A stretch of DNA of 64,000 bases from contig OZ018326.1 of NCBI GenBank assembly GCA_963969495.1, forward strand, positions 181,947,653-182,011,652. The letters run 5' to 3'. Positions within the stretch are counted from its first letter, which is position 1. Each line of letters opens with the position of its first letter. This DNA is from Ceratothoa steindachneri. Lineage: Eukaryota > Arthropoda > Malacostraca > Isopoda > Cymothoidae. Positions 35,966 through 47,993 of this stretch are shown in pieces. The notes beneath the pieces are model-generated. The model worked only from the letters and a program-made list of their open reading frames with translations. It was not told the DNA's origin and did not search any database. Both the position numbers and the translations under genes were made by a program.

Positions 35966-37470
35966 TTGATTTTAGGCCTATGCACATGATGACGAAGTGT
36001 TGTCTTTCGAAAAGTTTAAACCATTTGCGATTATTAAATATAAGAATATAAAAAATTCCAGGTACTAGAGCATATCTCAACATGCATGAAACATCTGAAA
36101 AATTTAAAAAATCCACACTCTCTCAGCCCCTGTTCTTGTAATTGTGCACCTTCGTGGCCCCAATGCCTTCCGCCATTGTCGCTTCGTCTACTATTACTAT
36201 TTTCTTTACGATCATTTCCCCGTACTAACATTTTGCCTTAAAAATGCCCTATTTTGTTTTCCGCTTTATATTTAGAATTAAATAAACAACTTAAAACGCG
36301 AGGCCTGGAACTGATACTAGATATCCTCAAAGTTAATTCTGTATATAAAAAAAACAATGCCATTCAAATATAATGATTTTAAGCACATTATTCTGGAGTT
36401 TGTTGGAAAATTTAGGACTGTTTGCTATTAATGATTTTGTCAGAATTACTTGGCCTATCTGTACTCGATGCGATCCGACAAATTTCATTCTCATGGCATA
36501 AGCCACAACCACTTTGTTGTGTTTCTTGTTGAAGTAACAAATGTAAGCATCAATCTCTAAGAGTATACAAGAGAGTGGCTACCATTCGACGATGCTTTTC
36601 TGATCTCTAAACTTTATTGTTTATGAAGCGTCTAATTGCATTTGAGTCTCTAATACAAATGTCGCATTCTCCATTTGTTCTTAATTCATGGCTTGGTTAA
36701 GTTGTAAAAAGGTTAGTTTAGTTATTTTATTTAGTTGAAGTTCTGCTATGTTAACTTTGTACAAGTTATGTTAGCCTAAACTATTGGGCTTAATTACAAG
36801 ATTATGTAAAAGGTGAAGTCCTTCGGTATAGAATTTGGTACTCGTTGGTCAAGATTTTTAATCCTTTATTCTTTAAGACCCTAGTTTTATTCCGAACCCC
36901 CGATTCAATAGGCATAAGAATCGTGCTCTTAAAACCTTTTGAATTGTTCATAGCATCATGTATTGAAAGATGATCATAAATAAAGGGCAAGTGGATGTGA
37001 AGATAGATAATGAATAATGAATTTGATCTGGCTAATAACTGTGTAGGAAAATCGATATCCCACCCTAAAAACCAAGGTTCTGTTCCTTCACCACAACGTC
37101 CTGGCATTTGGCAGAGTAACCCCATCACTTATCTCCTCCCTTCCCTCTCTCCTCTCGCCTTGAGGACCACTGAAAGGCCTTTGCACAACCACGGCATGCA
37201 CTAATCATCACATTTTAGGTCCAAGGAGCCTAACATTGGTTAAACCGGCAATATTTCCCATAAGAGTTAGTATTTAATTTCACATCATTGACAAAATTAG
37301 AGGAGCGTCGGCCAAAAGCCAGAAGGTGCCTTTAGGCCTAAGTGAAAGACGCTCGGAAAAGCACCGTTAGAGGGGGAGGTTTAATTCCAAAGACCTCATC
37401 TCCCCTCTGATTCCCATACCCCTAGTGGAGTGGTGAAGTATATATATGGATAACTGTAGAAGAACGAGGA
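35966..37470. other. No gene seen
   Basis: AT-rich. Open frames at 36,034-36,231 and 36,802-37,128 (minus) lack recognisable domains. Confidence 0.5.
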
Positions 37471-37715
37471 AGATCGAGTTAGTTATCAAGACGAAGAAGT
37501 CCGCTAGAGTGCCCGGTAACCAACGAAAGGGACATAGAAGAAGCTCATCCTAAGCCAGTTCCTGGTGGTCAAACCGAAAATCAGCATCTTGTCTTTGTAA
37601 GATCGAGTTAGCGATCGAGACGACGAAGTACGGCTAGAGGGCCCGGCAACCCAACGAAAGGAACACAGAAGAAGCTCATGCTGAGCCAGTTCGTAGTTGT
37701 CACACTGAAATTTAG
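37471..37715 (+). repeat. Direct duplication, about 130 bp, two copies
   Basis: The two units begin AAGATCGAGTTAG near 37,471 and 37,600. They share AGCTAGAG/CGCTAGAG, GCCCGGTAACC or GCCCGGCAACCC, CAACGAAAGG, AGAAGAAGCTCAT and GAGCCAGTTC. The block lies in a GC-richer region (37,300-38,120) with a TATATATATGG box near 37,440. The region may be a solo LTR of an unrecognised element, but no second copy is in the window. Confidence 0.7.
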
Positions 37716-40700
37716 TTCATCTTGTATTGAGAAACAAGCTCAATCATCTCTCGTCAGAGAAACCTCCTATCCTGGTTTACAAAAATCCCAGAGATAGTCG
37801 TCGCTATTGAGGATACCCCAGAGTGAACTCCCTCAAACACTCCCCATTCGTCAAAGGATTCCCTCGTTTGCTCATCGCTGGTCAGTGTGAATCATTCCAA
37901 GATTAACCAGAAGATTCGAAGAAGCATACTTTCCCGGCCCCGTGGTTGAAATCATCTTCCCTAGACAACGTGCTTAACGCCATCCGTCGCCCGCACCGAA
38001 ATCACGGTGGCTTTAAGCCTATCCCCGCGCCAGACAAACATCTGGAGTTTCCACGAGCCTTGCCGCAAACAACATTCTTGCGTCTACATAAAAAATTGAG
38101 GCCAAGGTCAGTCTCCAAACAGATTCTCGTGTGGTTGTTTAAAGGTAAATAAATTTGAGTAATTTTTTTTAGGTTAATTAACGTCCAATATTAAAGTGAG
38201 CTTTGGGTCAACCATTACTTTATCTCGAAACGCTGAGCATGGCACTAGAAATCCTCAAAGATTAAAATAACGTAATAATAATAATATAGAACTCTTAGAG
38301 AAAACGTAATCAAGGAGTTTTTGAAGTACATAACAAACCTATACGTACGTACACCACCACTCGGTCCTTGCAATACCAGGGAAAACTGCCTATATCGATT
38401 TCGTCCGAAGCGATTAAATGGGAGGAAAAGAAATATAATTAATATAAAGGGAATGAAGGAAAGGATTTATAAAGGAAAATAGTATATAAATAAATCACCA
38501 AAACGCATATACTCTGAGCATGAATAGTATTTTTCCAGAGGATAGAAGTGGGAGCAAAATGTTTTGGAAAATGCTAGAACCAAATTATTTACTTATACAA
38601 AAAGGTGCTCGAGAAATTATATGGTCAAAAACAAATCGAATTCATTTGGCCTCAATTCTTATTATGATGGATATTATTGAGTGTTAAGATATTGTGATGT
38701 TATTGTGAAAAGTCAGAAGTCTACTTTGCTTCAAAGGTTAACTATAATGATATAAGTATCATGATAAATATCTCCTAAATTAACTAGTCACAATTACGCC
38801 AAGCAATCAATCATGGCAAAAGGAAAGCAGATTCCGAGCGCTTTCACACTATTTACAGAGGCGTCATACTTAAGGGATGGGGAGAGTAGGTTGCATTTTC
38901 TCTTTCTTTTCATAGAGAAGAAAACGCTCGAAATCTGCCTTGAAATCTAGCGAAATCAGCCTTTCCAAACCTCCCTTGAATATATACTCGGTACTTTTCT
39001 TGTTTTTGTAATTAAATAAAAATATCCCAGGTTAAATTAAAAAAAACAAAAGAACTATTCAATCCTTTGTCACTATCACGAAACAACGAAATTTATAAAG
39101 AAACCAAATTTTATTCTTACATAAAATGGATTTGTGATAACACTTGTTTATTGCATTGCTCTATGTAATAATGGATCTATATAAAAGATTTATGCCGCTT
39201 CGGACTATTTTTGTTGAATTAAGGCTAACAACGTGGCTCTGAATTCAGATATCCAAATTATGACCGAAAGATTACTTGAAAGAGACTTGAAATTGCCGTG
39301 CTACAAAATAAATCAAAGACATCCTTTTTCCATTAACTCTAATGTTATTTTCTTCTTTTAATTCTAAGGTTGAATGGGAATTCTGCGAATTCCCATTCAA
39401 ATTTAAGACATTGGTTTGAGTGCCTGTTCATGTGGTTTAAGGGATAAAAGAGGGGAATTATAACAGTTAAACTTTGATGTGAGGTAAAAGAAGATGTTTT
39501 GTCCTTTTGTACCACTGATGCAATCAACCGATTCATTCAAAGTGGATGTAATTTACTACTAAACCTAAAGTTCATCGTACTTAATGCTGTATGGCCGTCC
39601 TGCGAGAGGGGCACCAAACAAATGAGGTATTACTTTCTGTTATCATTATCTTTATCTCAACTCAACAACATATGAATTCAGAGACAGATTGTGCTGTGTT
39701 TAGGGTCAATCTTGTCCTTACTCGTATTTGCTATGAAACCCTTCTTGTGGCATTTATCTGCTATTGAATTGTTGCCATGCATAAGTTTTTGCATTTAGAA
39801 ATAATAATTATAAGATAAAAAACACCATTCGAACTTTTTCTAGCACTTTATACCAGAGAAACAAGGAGGTTACCTGTAACATATATAACTCTTCAATCAT
39901 CAACCTTACATCCGGTTCAAGGTGGGGGCAAAGGTAAACTCTTTACTGGCCTTTAGTATGTATATGAATAAATTTCGAAATATTCGCATCGGTTACCATT
40001 TGGCCGTTTTCAGTTTCAATACTTTTGCTAATTTAAGTGACAAACTAATTGCGGTCATTTTTTGTTAGGATTATATGTACGTCCGATTGTTCATCAATTT
40101 CAGAATTAATTCTTGTTCAGTATTAATATGTAGAACTGTTCCTCTATTATATTTTATTGTGTTTCTAATGTCATTAAAGGAAAGAATTCTAATGAAATAT
40201 TTGGTATGGTATTAAATAGGTGATATCCATTGAAGGTATCTCACTTTATAATTGTCTCAATAATTTGTGGTAAAAGCAGATAACTAATTGACTCATTGCT
40301 AAGAAAATTCATGACGTTACAATTTTCCTTTAAAGTAAATTTAGAACTAGTAATGCGTGAATATATAAGATTAATGAATTTTTTTAGAGCAGTTAGACAG
40401 TGAGAAGGATGGCAGGTGATCTAGAAAAGTACGCTTTAACATCAAGTTCTTAGTACTAATTTTATTTAATTCAGGTAGTTAGAAGTTTATGTGATAATAA
40501 TAATACAAAAACATTATTTTACTGTTTAAAAATCATTTGTTCTAGATTGTTTTTAAATGTGGTTAATTTGTACCAGTTATCTATAAAAATTAGGTCCTAC
40601 ATGAAAGCTGGGCTTAGTTATAAGATCCGATGAAGAGACCACCTTAAAAGCTATCTTACGCCTATAATTCTAGATCTGAGTAAGCCAATAAAGCAACAGC

Positions 40701-40860
40701 AATTTAATGTGTGCCTTGGCAGTAAAGTAAATACAAAATTAGCCCATAATTAATGCATCGATCTTTTCATTTTATGATTATTTTATGGATATAAAAAAAT
40801 CAACTTAGATTATGTGAAAATAAGTGTTTTTTTTATTAATTTAATATAATTTCTAGCAGT
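37716..40860. other. No gene seen
   Basis: It begins with the end of the GC-richer segment, including a 68-codon plus-strand open frame at 37,946-38,152 of unknown nature. Ordinary AT-rich DNA without recognisable features follows. Confidence 0.45.
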
Positions 40861-41500
40861 TCCTACTACGAGTCTCCATCATTCTATTAACTTTTCAATA
40901 TTATGTTGGTAAAAATTGTTGACTTTGATTATGGCTAAGACGGCTGAGTAGGGAGGCTGACTCAATAGTTCCGAATCAAAATTATTAAGTATTTGTTTGG
41001 TATTCAGTTTCTTTGGCATATCTTCTAGTACTGCATAGAAACAATCCATATGAACAACGTAAATTTCTTTGGTCATAGTCAGATTTAGATTAAGATGTTC
41101 AAAATGGATTAGGCCATTCATATCTTATCTAACACACAAGATAATCTTCGATGGATGAGGCCTCAGTTTTGGCTGGGGTATTGTACTTATACAGGACTCA
41201 TCCCTGGTATAATACATTTAATAATATTGTACATAACCCTCTTTCCGTATCCTGTAACAATCCTATGAAATAATGGTGACTTTATCGTTGAGATATGGAA
41301 GAGGAACAAATGTTAGTCCTTTGTCGCAAATGTACCTTAGAAAGATACATGATTAAATGGCGATGCACACTAGAATGAGTTGAATGTAGTTTTTCAGCCA
41401 ATTGTTTAAAAGTTACAATAGGATTTTTTCTCACTAGGAGTTTAAAAAACTTGAGTAAATTCCACTTGTCATCTTGAGCAGGCTTCATCTTTAAGCGATA
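40861..41500 (-). pseudogene. Mariner transposase pseudogene
   Basis: The minus strand gives NPIVTFKQLAEKLHSTHSSV then HRHLIMYLSKVHL, the second HTH of a mariner transposase. After a frameshift comes FHRIVTGYGKRVMYNIIK, the family's RIVTGDEKWVLYDN block with the catalytic Asp replaced by Tyr. Then follow PGMSPV, stop, VQYPSQN (PGESPV, PKP region) and, in another frame, GLIHFEHLNLNLTMTKEIYV, which matches the block after the WWD motif. Next is AVLEDMPKKLN, then PPYSAVLA, where the family has PPYSPDLAPSD, so the third Asp is lost as well. The HQDNARPH segment with the second Asp is deleted. It is an old, dead copy lacking identified inverted repeats. Confidence 0.85.
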
Positions 41501-42412
41501 TGTTTCCTGAGCGAAAATTCTGAAACCATCTTTGGCTCTGGATCACATTAATTGATCCTTGACCATATGCTAGACAAAAGGTTTCTGCTTTTACTAAGCA
41601 TTGTTGCCTTTTATAAATTTCTAAAGCGTAACGTTGCTAATGTTCTCTTTTGCCACTTTCATAATATTCATCATTTAACTATAAGGCATATTAATGAACG
41701 ATAGTACCCAACTTTAACAGCCAAGAAAATAACCACTCTCTTATTTCGAAATATAAGGCTTGGATTTGGATAAGACATACAGGTATTTATAGTTCGAGTA
41801 TAGCAGACTAAGCAAGTATTAAAACAAACCTACTTTTGATTATTTATATTTAGAAAATAATGATTAACATGATAAAATGCCGCATTTATTATGGCATGAC
41901 CTTACACTTTATCCATGCATATATCCTTCTCCAATCATGAGATCAAGTGAAACAGTGCTAAATTATTCATAAATACTATTAATTATACTTCCAGGAACAT
42001 TTTAATGTATTTGTGTATGAATTTATTCATCTATATATAGGTTGTAATAAGAAGAGTGAAACACATTTATGCTTATGCATTTATCAAGTGAGGGGGATAA
42101 AAACTACTTGTAATGAAGTACATTTTATGTTTTCTATTTCCTGAGCTAACCTACTAGAGAAGCCCCATTGGTGTATTCAACGTCTCCGAAACTTCTGAAG
42201 GCGTTTGTAATGACTGGCTCAAAAGTTTATGAAGAGTCCAATTATGTGCACAATCATCTAGTGTGTAAAACTAGGGGAAGCTGAAGAAGTTTGGGCCAAT
42301 ATTTGAAGGTCTACCTATGGAACGAGACTGCATAACGTCCAGCGCTATTAGGAAAATTGAAACTCAACCCTCTTCATTTTGAGATGCAATCTGATTTTTT
42401 GAACCACTGAAA

Positions 42413-42415
<3 letters not shown>
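41501..42415. other. No gene seen
   Basis: AT-rich DNA that may contain the outer parts of the mariner copy. The termini were not recognised. Confidence 0.45.

Positions 42416-42416
<1 letters not shown>

Positions 42417-42479
<63 letters not shown>
42417..42479. repeat. (AT)n microsatellite
   Basis: Pure AT array of about 62 bases. No PLE or SINE tail is clear on either side. Confidence 0.95.
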
Positions 42480-42481
<2 letters not shown>

Positions 42482-43735
42482 ATTACATTATGATTTTAAC
42501 GGGAATTTTTCCGGATTTTTTTTCCTTTAAAAAACGTTTGTATGTATAAATTAACCAAAGCAAATTCGAGATAAAGATATAGTCATGGCCAAACATCTTC
42601 ACATTAGTTTATCGTAAGAGTATATTTTAACTTTAAATAAATTGGATTATTGAATGTTTTGGAATTTTTTTACAGAAAAAAGAATTACAAATGGTGAAGT
42701 TCAGAAAATGTATTAAAATTTAGATACGGCTATCTTTTTCACATATTCGAGGGTTTTATCGAAGTTGTTTTTAAAATAGCGTTTAAATTCTATTTTTTAG
42801 CAGGAGAAATAGTTATTGGCACCTAAAAATGGATAAAGCAAAATTAAGTTATTAGAGCAAATTTAGATGAGAATGAAAAGTGTTGTGACAGTTGTTTTTT
42901 TTTTGTATTTCAAAAGGATTCCGATAAAAGTTTTTTTTTGCCTTTAGGTTTAGAAAATAAGCAGCGATGGGAAAAAAAACAAGAGTAAATTATTGAGATA
43001 TTAACACCAAAACTCCGTTGCCAAGGCTAGTTTGGCATGTGAAGCTTAAGCTACTCCTGCATGGAGGTGTGGCAAAGCCGTTCATCTCTTGAAAATCACG
43101 GGATTATCCAGTGTATCTAGAGTGGAATATAAAAAAAATGTTCGCAATCTGGATGCTTTTACCTTCATTCCTTTTCCTTCTCGCTGATTTGAAAGGAACA
43201 AGAAGAGTGTGTACTCATTTTTGATACGGGAAATAAAAGGCTTTGTGGGGAAAATTTTTATCGTTGACTTTTGTATCTTTCCGTGTGAATAAAATCTCTG
43301 CGTAACTGAAAATAAAGATTCAAGGCATGATAATTCTCTTAGTCTTTATTCAGACTTATTAAGTATATAATGTTTCTCTTTATTGGAGAAAGAAGTGCTG
43401 CAAGTAGAATTTAATGTTCATGAAATAGATATTTGGATCCATCATTGCGTTTATGCCATTCCTTTAAGGCACATTTTACTCAATTATCACAAAACTATAG
43501 CTATATAGTCCCTATATTAGAGTCAAATTTTATTTATTTTATGGTTTAGAAGGAATAATAGTAGGGGTTATCCCAGCATTTATGACGGATATGGGTGTGA
43601 TAGGTAAGTAAAAAGGTGTCTAATAATGCATGTAATGGCACAAAAATAGAGCGGGACAGAGAAAAAGAAGGGTTGATTTAGTGACGGATATATGAGAGAA
43701 ATGACCACGAGAAGGAAATACAATTGACAAGTGGT
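42480..43735. other. No gene seen
   Basis: AT-rich with short T and A runs. AATGGTGAAGTTCAGAAAA near 42,690 is the reverse complement of the motif repeated at 13.4-13.7 kb. Confidence 0.5.
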
Positions 43736-43739
43736 CTTA

Positions 43740-44175
43740 GTGCTCGGGAGGATGAGTTCCTTCACACGAAAAGCCAGCTTGTCCCCACTGGTTGCCAGGA
43801 CAACGAATTTTTCTGGCGGATTAAATTCCCTCACACAAAAATGCAGCAAATCTGTCGTTGCCATGACAATGGTACCTTTGTCTTACGAGTTCCATCACCC
43901 GGAAGACCTTCTAGTCCCGATTTTCAATGACAAGAAACTTTTGGGTTTGTGTGTGTAGGGAGGGATGAGGGGTTCTTTCGCACGAAAATATCGCTAATTC
44001 ATGGTTGATATAACAACGAATCCTTCTGGAGTGGAATGATTACCACCCCCTCCTCAATAAAAGACCTCAAATTTCCTGGTTGCCATGGCTACGAAACTTT
44101 CGATTGTCTGTGGGCGGAGCTTCCTCACACAAAAGGACTGCCATTACCTGGTTGATATCATCGCGTAGCCAGGAT
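43740..44175 (+). repeat. Minisatellite, about 70-bp period, with GTTGCCATG-type cores
   Basis: About six diverged units. TTCCCTCACACAAAA-type blocks occur near 43,760, 43,830, 43,893, 43,975, 44,052 and 44,113. Between them are cores such as GGTTGCCAGGACAACG, CGTTGCCATGACAATGG and GGTTGCCATGGCTACG. The open frames here are repeat-derived. The core resembles the X-box bound by RFX factors. Confidence 0.8.
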
Positions 44176-44445
44176 TTATAGCAGGTCTACAAGGGAAGGC
44201 AAGTGAGGTTTTTCCATGATATCCACACTCTATGGGTTTCCCCACCCCAAGGCGTTCATGCAATCCTCCACAGGGTTGTGTGTGATGATGAGCATCATAA
44301 TGATGATGTGATGGTATTTTTGCTTTCATGTTATGAGCTTTGATTTCCACTGTTTTATTTGGAAGTTCACCTTCAAATGAGGTCTTCTAAGTTGTTATTC
44401 TCTTGGTCGAAATGTTTTTCGACGATTTGAATGCATCCTCTTGAA
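44176..44445. other. No gene seen; CGTAGCCAGGATT motif
   Basis: GCGTAGCCAGGATTTATAG at 44,164-44,182 is a phrase I associate with unclassified metazoan repeats. Nothing else could be identified. Confidence 0.4.
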
Positions 44446-45560
44446 CTCAGTTATGTTCATTATGTCTTTTTGTTATTTTGTCTTTTGTTGTTAATTTCTT
44501 TTTGTTCATTTAAGTCTACTTATTCTTTCATGACTTTTTGTTACTTTGTCTTTTTGTTCGTTATGTCTGTTTTCCATTTATATCTTTAATTATCATCAAT
44601 GTATGTTTATTTATTTGTGTATTTTTTTATGTATTTCGTTTCTTTGGCTCTTTGTTCCTCTCTTTTTCATTAAGTCCTTTTGTTCCCTTAGGTATTTTTT
44701 CTTTTATGTCTTTTTGTTTGTTTATGTATTTTTATTCCTTTATCTCCTTTTCTTTGTCATTTTGTTCCTCTATGTATTTTTGTTCTTTATGTTATTTGGT
44801 TCCTTTATTTTTATGTCTTTTTTATTCTTATATATTTTTCGGTTATCTATAATCTTTTGTTCATTTAGGCCTATTTAGTCTTTTATGTATTTGTTTATTT
44901 GTATTTTTGTTCCGTAAGTCTTTTTATTCCTTTGTCTTTTTTCCTCCATTGTCATTTTGTTCTTTTATGTATTTTATATTTCTTTTTCCTTCTGTTCCTT
45001 TGTGTTTCTTTTTTCTCTAAGTCTTTTTCTTTATCTATTTTCTTTGCTTTGCTCATTTATGTCTTTGTCTTCTTTTATTTTTTTGTTTCTTTCTGTCTTT
45101 TTATTCCTTTATGTCTTTTTGTCCTTTTATATTCCTTTGTTTCTTCATGTCTTTTTTGTTCCTCTATGAATTTTATTCTCTTATGTCTTTTGTTCTTTGG
45201 CATCTTTTGTTCCTTTGACATTTTCTTCTTTTTTTTTCCTCTATGTATTTTCCCTATTGTCTTTTTTTTCAATTTGTGTCTATTTGTATTTTTTCCATTA
45301 TCTTTTTGTTCCTTTATCTCATTTTTTTCCTTGATAACTTCTTGTTCTTCGATGTCTTTTCGTCCCTTCCTATATTTTTGTTGCTCTATATCTTTTTGTT
45401 CCTTGGTGTTTCATATTTATGTCCTTTTGTTCCTTTGTCTTTTGTTTCCTTTAGGCCTTTTTGCTCTTTTATGTCCTGTTTCTTTATATTTTCGTTCCTT
45501 TATTTTTTCCTTTATCTTTTTGTTCTATCTGTAAATATTTTTTATCTTTTGTCCCCCGAA
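44446..45560 (+). repeat. 1.1-kb degenerate minisatellite, core TCTTTTTGTTCCTTTATG
   Basis: Units of about 17-18 bases, TCTTTTTGTTCCTTTATG with many variants, make the plus strand T-rich. This produces long Phe/Leu/Ser/Cys-rich frames in all three plus frames, including one of 211 codons at 44,899-45,534. None has the properties of a real membrane protein gene: all frames look alike and follow the repeat. Confidence 0.92.
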
Positions 45561-45956
45561 AGATATGAATGAAAATGGATCCTCCCCGACTCTGTAGTCG
45601 TACTTCTTTAATCTGTAAATCAATTAAAAAGGTTTTTCTTAATTTATTAGATTGTCAACAATGCGTAAAAAAAAATGCTGCCACTGTTAATCTAACATAG
45701 TTGAGTTTATTCAGCCTTGGAGAGATGTCTTTGACCTTTCAAAGCGGATGAAGGTTTGGCTCTCGATTTGCGAGCCTATTGATTATAACTTATTTGATTC
45801 TTTCTTTGAACATTTAAATAATATAAAACCCTCCATTACATTTTAAGTAGAATGGGAACTAAACAACTCATCGCCATTTCAGGATTTAAAAATATCTAAA
45901 GTAAACAACAAAGCATATTGTTCCGTCTCCCGGAAACTAACCAATTCTAATGCCTA

Positions 45957-47523
45957 TATCGTAGAATTCCTCCCCATTTTGTTCTATTCTAAGAGTCCTA
46001 AGAGTGTCCAATATATTGATATTATAAGAATATCTTAACGAACAGAGCCGTTACAAAACACGTAAGGATATATAAGAGAAACTAACATTAATCCCCAAAT
46101 AAACTTATATTTTATCTTTATCAATTGAATACATAACATTTATACATTAACTACAGCTATATTCTGAATATTATCCTAAACAAAAATTAATTAAATTAGT
46201 TTACCCACAAAATTTGGTTAACGTTTTCTTTACACACAACAATAATATAAGAATTAGGCTGACGGACTCATGTGAAGTTTAAAGGCCTCAGAAATGTTAT
46301 TTACTCTCGACGCGTGCCGCTGGCCAGATGTATGTGAGCGAGATCACACGGTTGTTTTGGCTAGGGTGGCAGCTGGGGGGTCCACACGTTCTTCCGGGGG
46401 ACGGGGGGGTTCTTCAAGGACAAGAACCAATACAGTGCTTTATGCCACACCTAGGCAGTCGTGGTCTCTCTGGCGAGAGTGAGTCGAACTTGGTTCTTAA
46501 ATCAAGCTAACTTGGAGTGCGGAGTCACCACCGAGTAACGAGCTCGAGGAGGAGCTTTTCTCCTTCGTTACTAATTTCCTTAAGGACGAGGACTGAACTC
46601 GGGGAGGGTCTTCTTCAAGGGCGAGGATAACGGAGGAGGGTTTCTCTGGCGAGAATAAATTACTTAACGTTCGGTTTGGTAACCCGGAGCTAGCTCGAGG
46701 ATGAGCTTTTTCTTAATTCCAGTCTTCATCAAGGGCGAGTATAACGGAGGGGGATTTCTCTGACGAGAACAAGTTGAACTTGGTTCCTCACCAAGTTAAC
46801 TAAGAGTTCGGTGTGGCCACCGAGTAACGGGTTCGAGGAGGGAGCCTTTTCCTTCTTCTTTTCTTAATTCCTCAAGGACGAGGAATACCCCTGGTGTTTA
46901 AGGTGCACCAGGATATGAGGAGTCTCTCTGGCGAGAGTAAGTTGAACTTACCAAAGTTAACTTATCGTTTGGTTTGATAATCAGGGACTTAGCTCGAGGA
47001 TGAGCTTCTTCTTAGCCCCTTAAGGTAGGTAGCCCTGCCTCTCTTGCAGGGTTCTTCTTGGTCTGGCGAGCCAAGTACACTACCTCTCTAGTCTCGGTAG
47101 TTCAGGTTGATCCGAAGACTTCGTCAACTAGAGACTGACGTATACTAACTCGATTTTCCTCAGAGTTCCTCATTTATACCTCGTCACGCCAATGGGGGAG
47201 TGGTAAGGGGGAGAGGGGCTTGAGGACGGCCCCAGGAGAGTTCTTTTGGCCAACGGGTTTTCACACGAAGTCAAACATCGGTTCCTCGTTAGCCTTCGAG
47301 ATTGGGAGAAACACGTCTCCAATTTCTTATTCGACGTGAAACTGGATCTTACTCTCCTGGGTGAGATCTTACATTTTGATCTTTAGGGTCTTTCATGGCA
47401 CCGAGTTGTGCCACACTGCGGTTAAGCACTGAACCCGCCGATGCCTTCGATGGATGTCTGTGCGGTAACCGCCTTGGGACTGCACCAAGATTAAAAGGGG
47501 GGGGAATGGACGATTTCCCTACA
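45957..47523 (-). repeat. 3' LTR of the gag-only element
   Basis: The LTR is 1,567 bases long. Its plus-strand left end reads TATCGTAGAATTCC, where the other two copies have TGTCGTAG. In minus sense a TATA-like GGTATAAATGAGG lies near 47,175. At least four internal blocks start with TCTCTGGCGAGAG-type hairpins (near 46,464, 46,641, 46,754 and 46,922), each followed by a motif like CTCGAGGATGAGCTT. Confidence 0.92.
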
Positions 47524-47993
47524 TACCTCCCATCGAAGAACTTAATGGGGGGGGGATGCTCCCGGGAACTCAAAACAACTTAATCAACCTAGTCGAGATT
47601 AGCAAAGTTGTATTTCTTGAGCCCTCTCATACATTAAGTTTCCTTGAACATGTACGCCCTCGCGCGCGTGTACACAGGCAATCTGTCGAACTAGAAATAC
47701 TCGATTTACAATTTTACATAAAATTAAAAAACCTTAATTCGTCGATTACCCACAAAAAAAAAACCACCAAAACAAGCTACTTCCTTACATTTCTAAGTTT
47801 TTGAGAACTTAAATCCTACCGATAACTATTAACACGTACAAAAAATGAAAGCATGGTTTCACGCTCATTAGGTACTGAAATAACCCTAAATGGTTTTTCG
47901 TCTCCGCCTATAGAGCAGCTGTACTTTATCGGCTCCTTTGATGTAGCTAATCCTAAAATGGTGCTCTAAGACCAATACTTTACCGCGCCTGAG

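Noticed and set aside
37300..38152. Solo LTR or promoter region
   Set aside because: It has GC-richer composition, a TATATATATGG box and a 130-bp duplication, but no paired copy or clear TG...CA ends with a target duplication, so it is listed only as a repeat.
44899..45534. 211-codon plus-strand open frame
   Set aside because: It arises from the TCTTTTTGTTCCTTTATG array. The other two frames are equally open and similar in composition.
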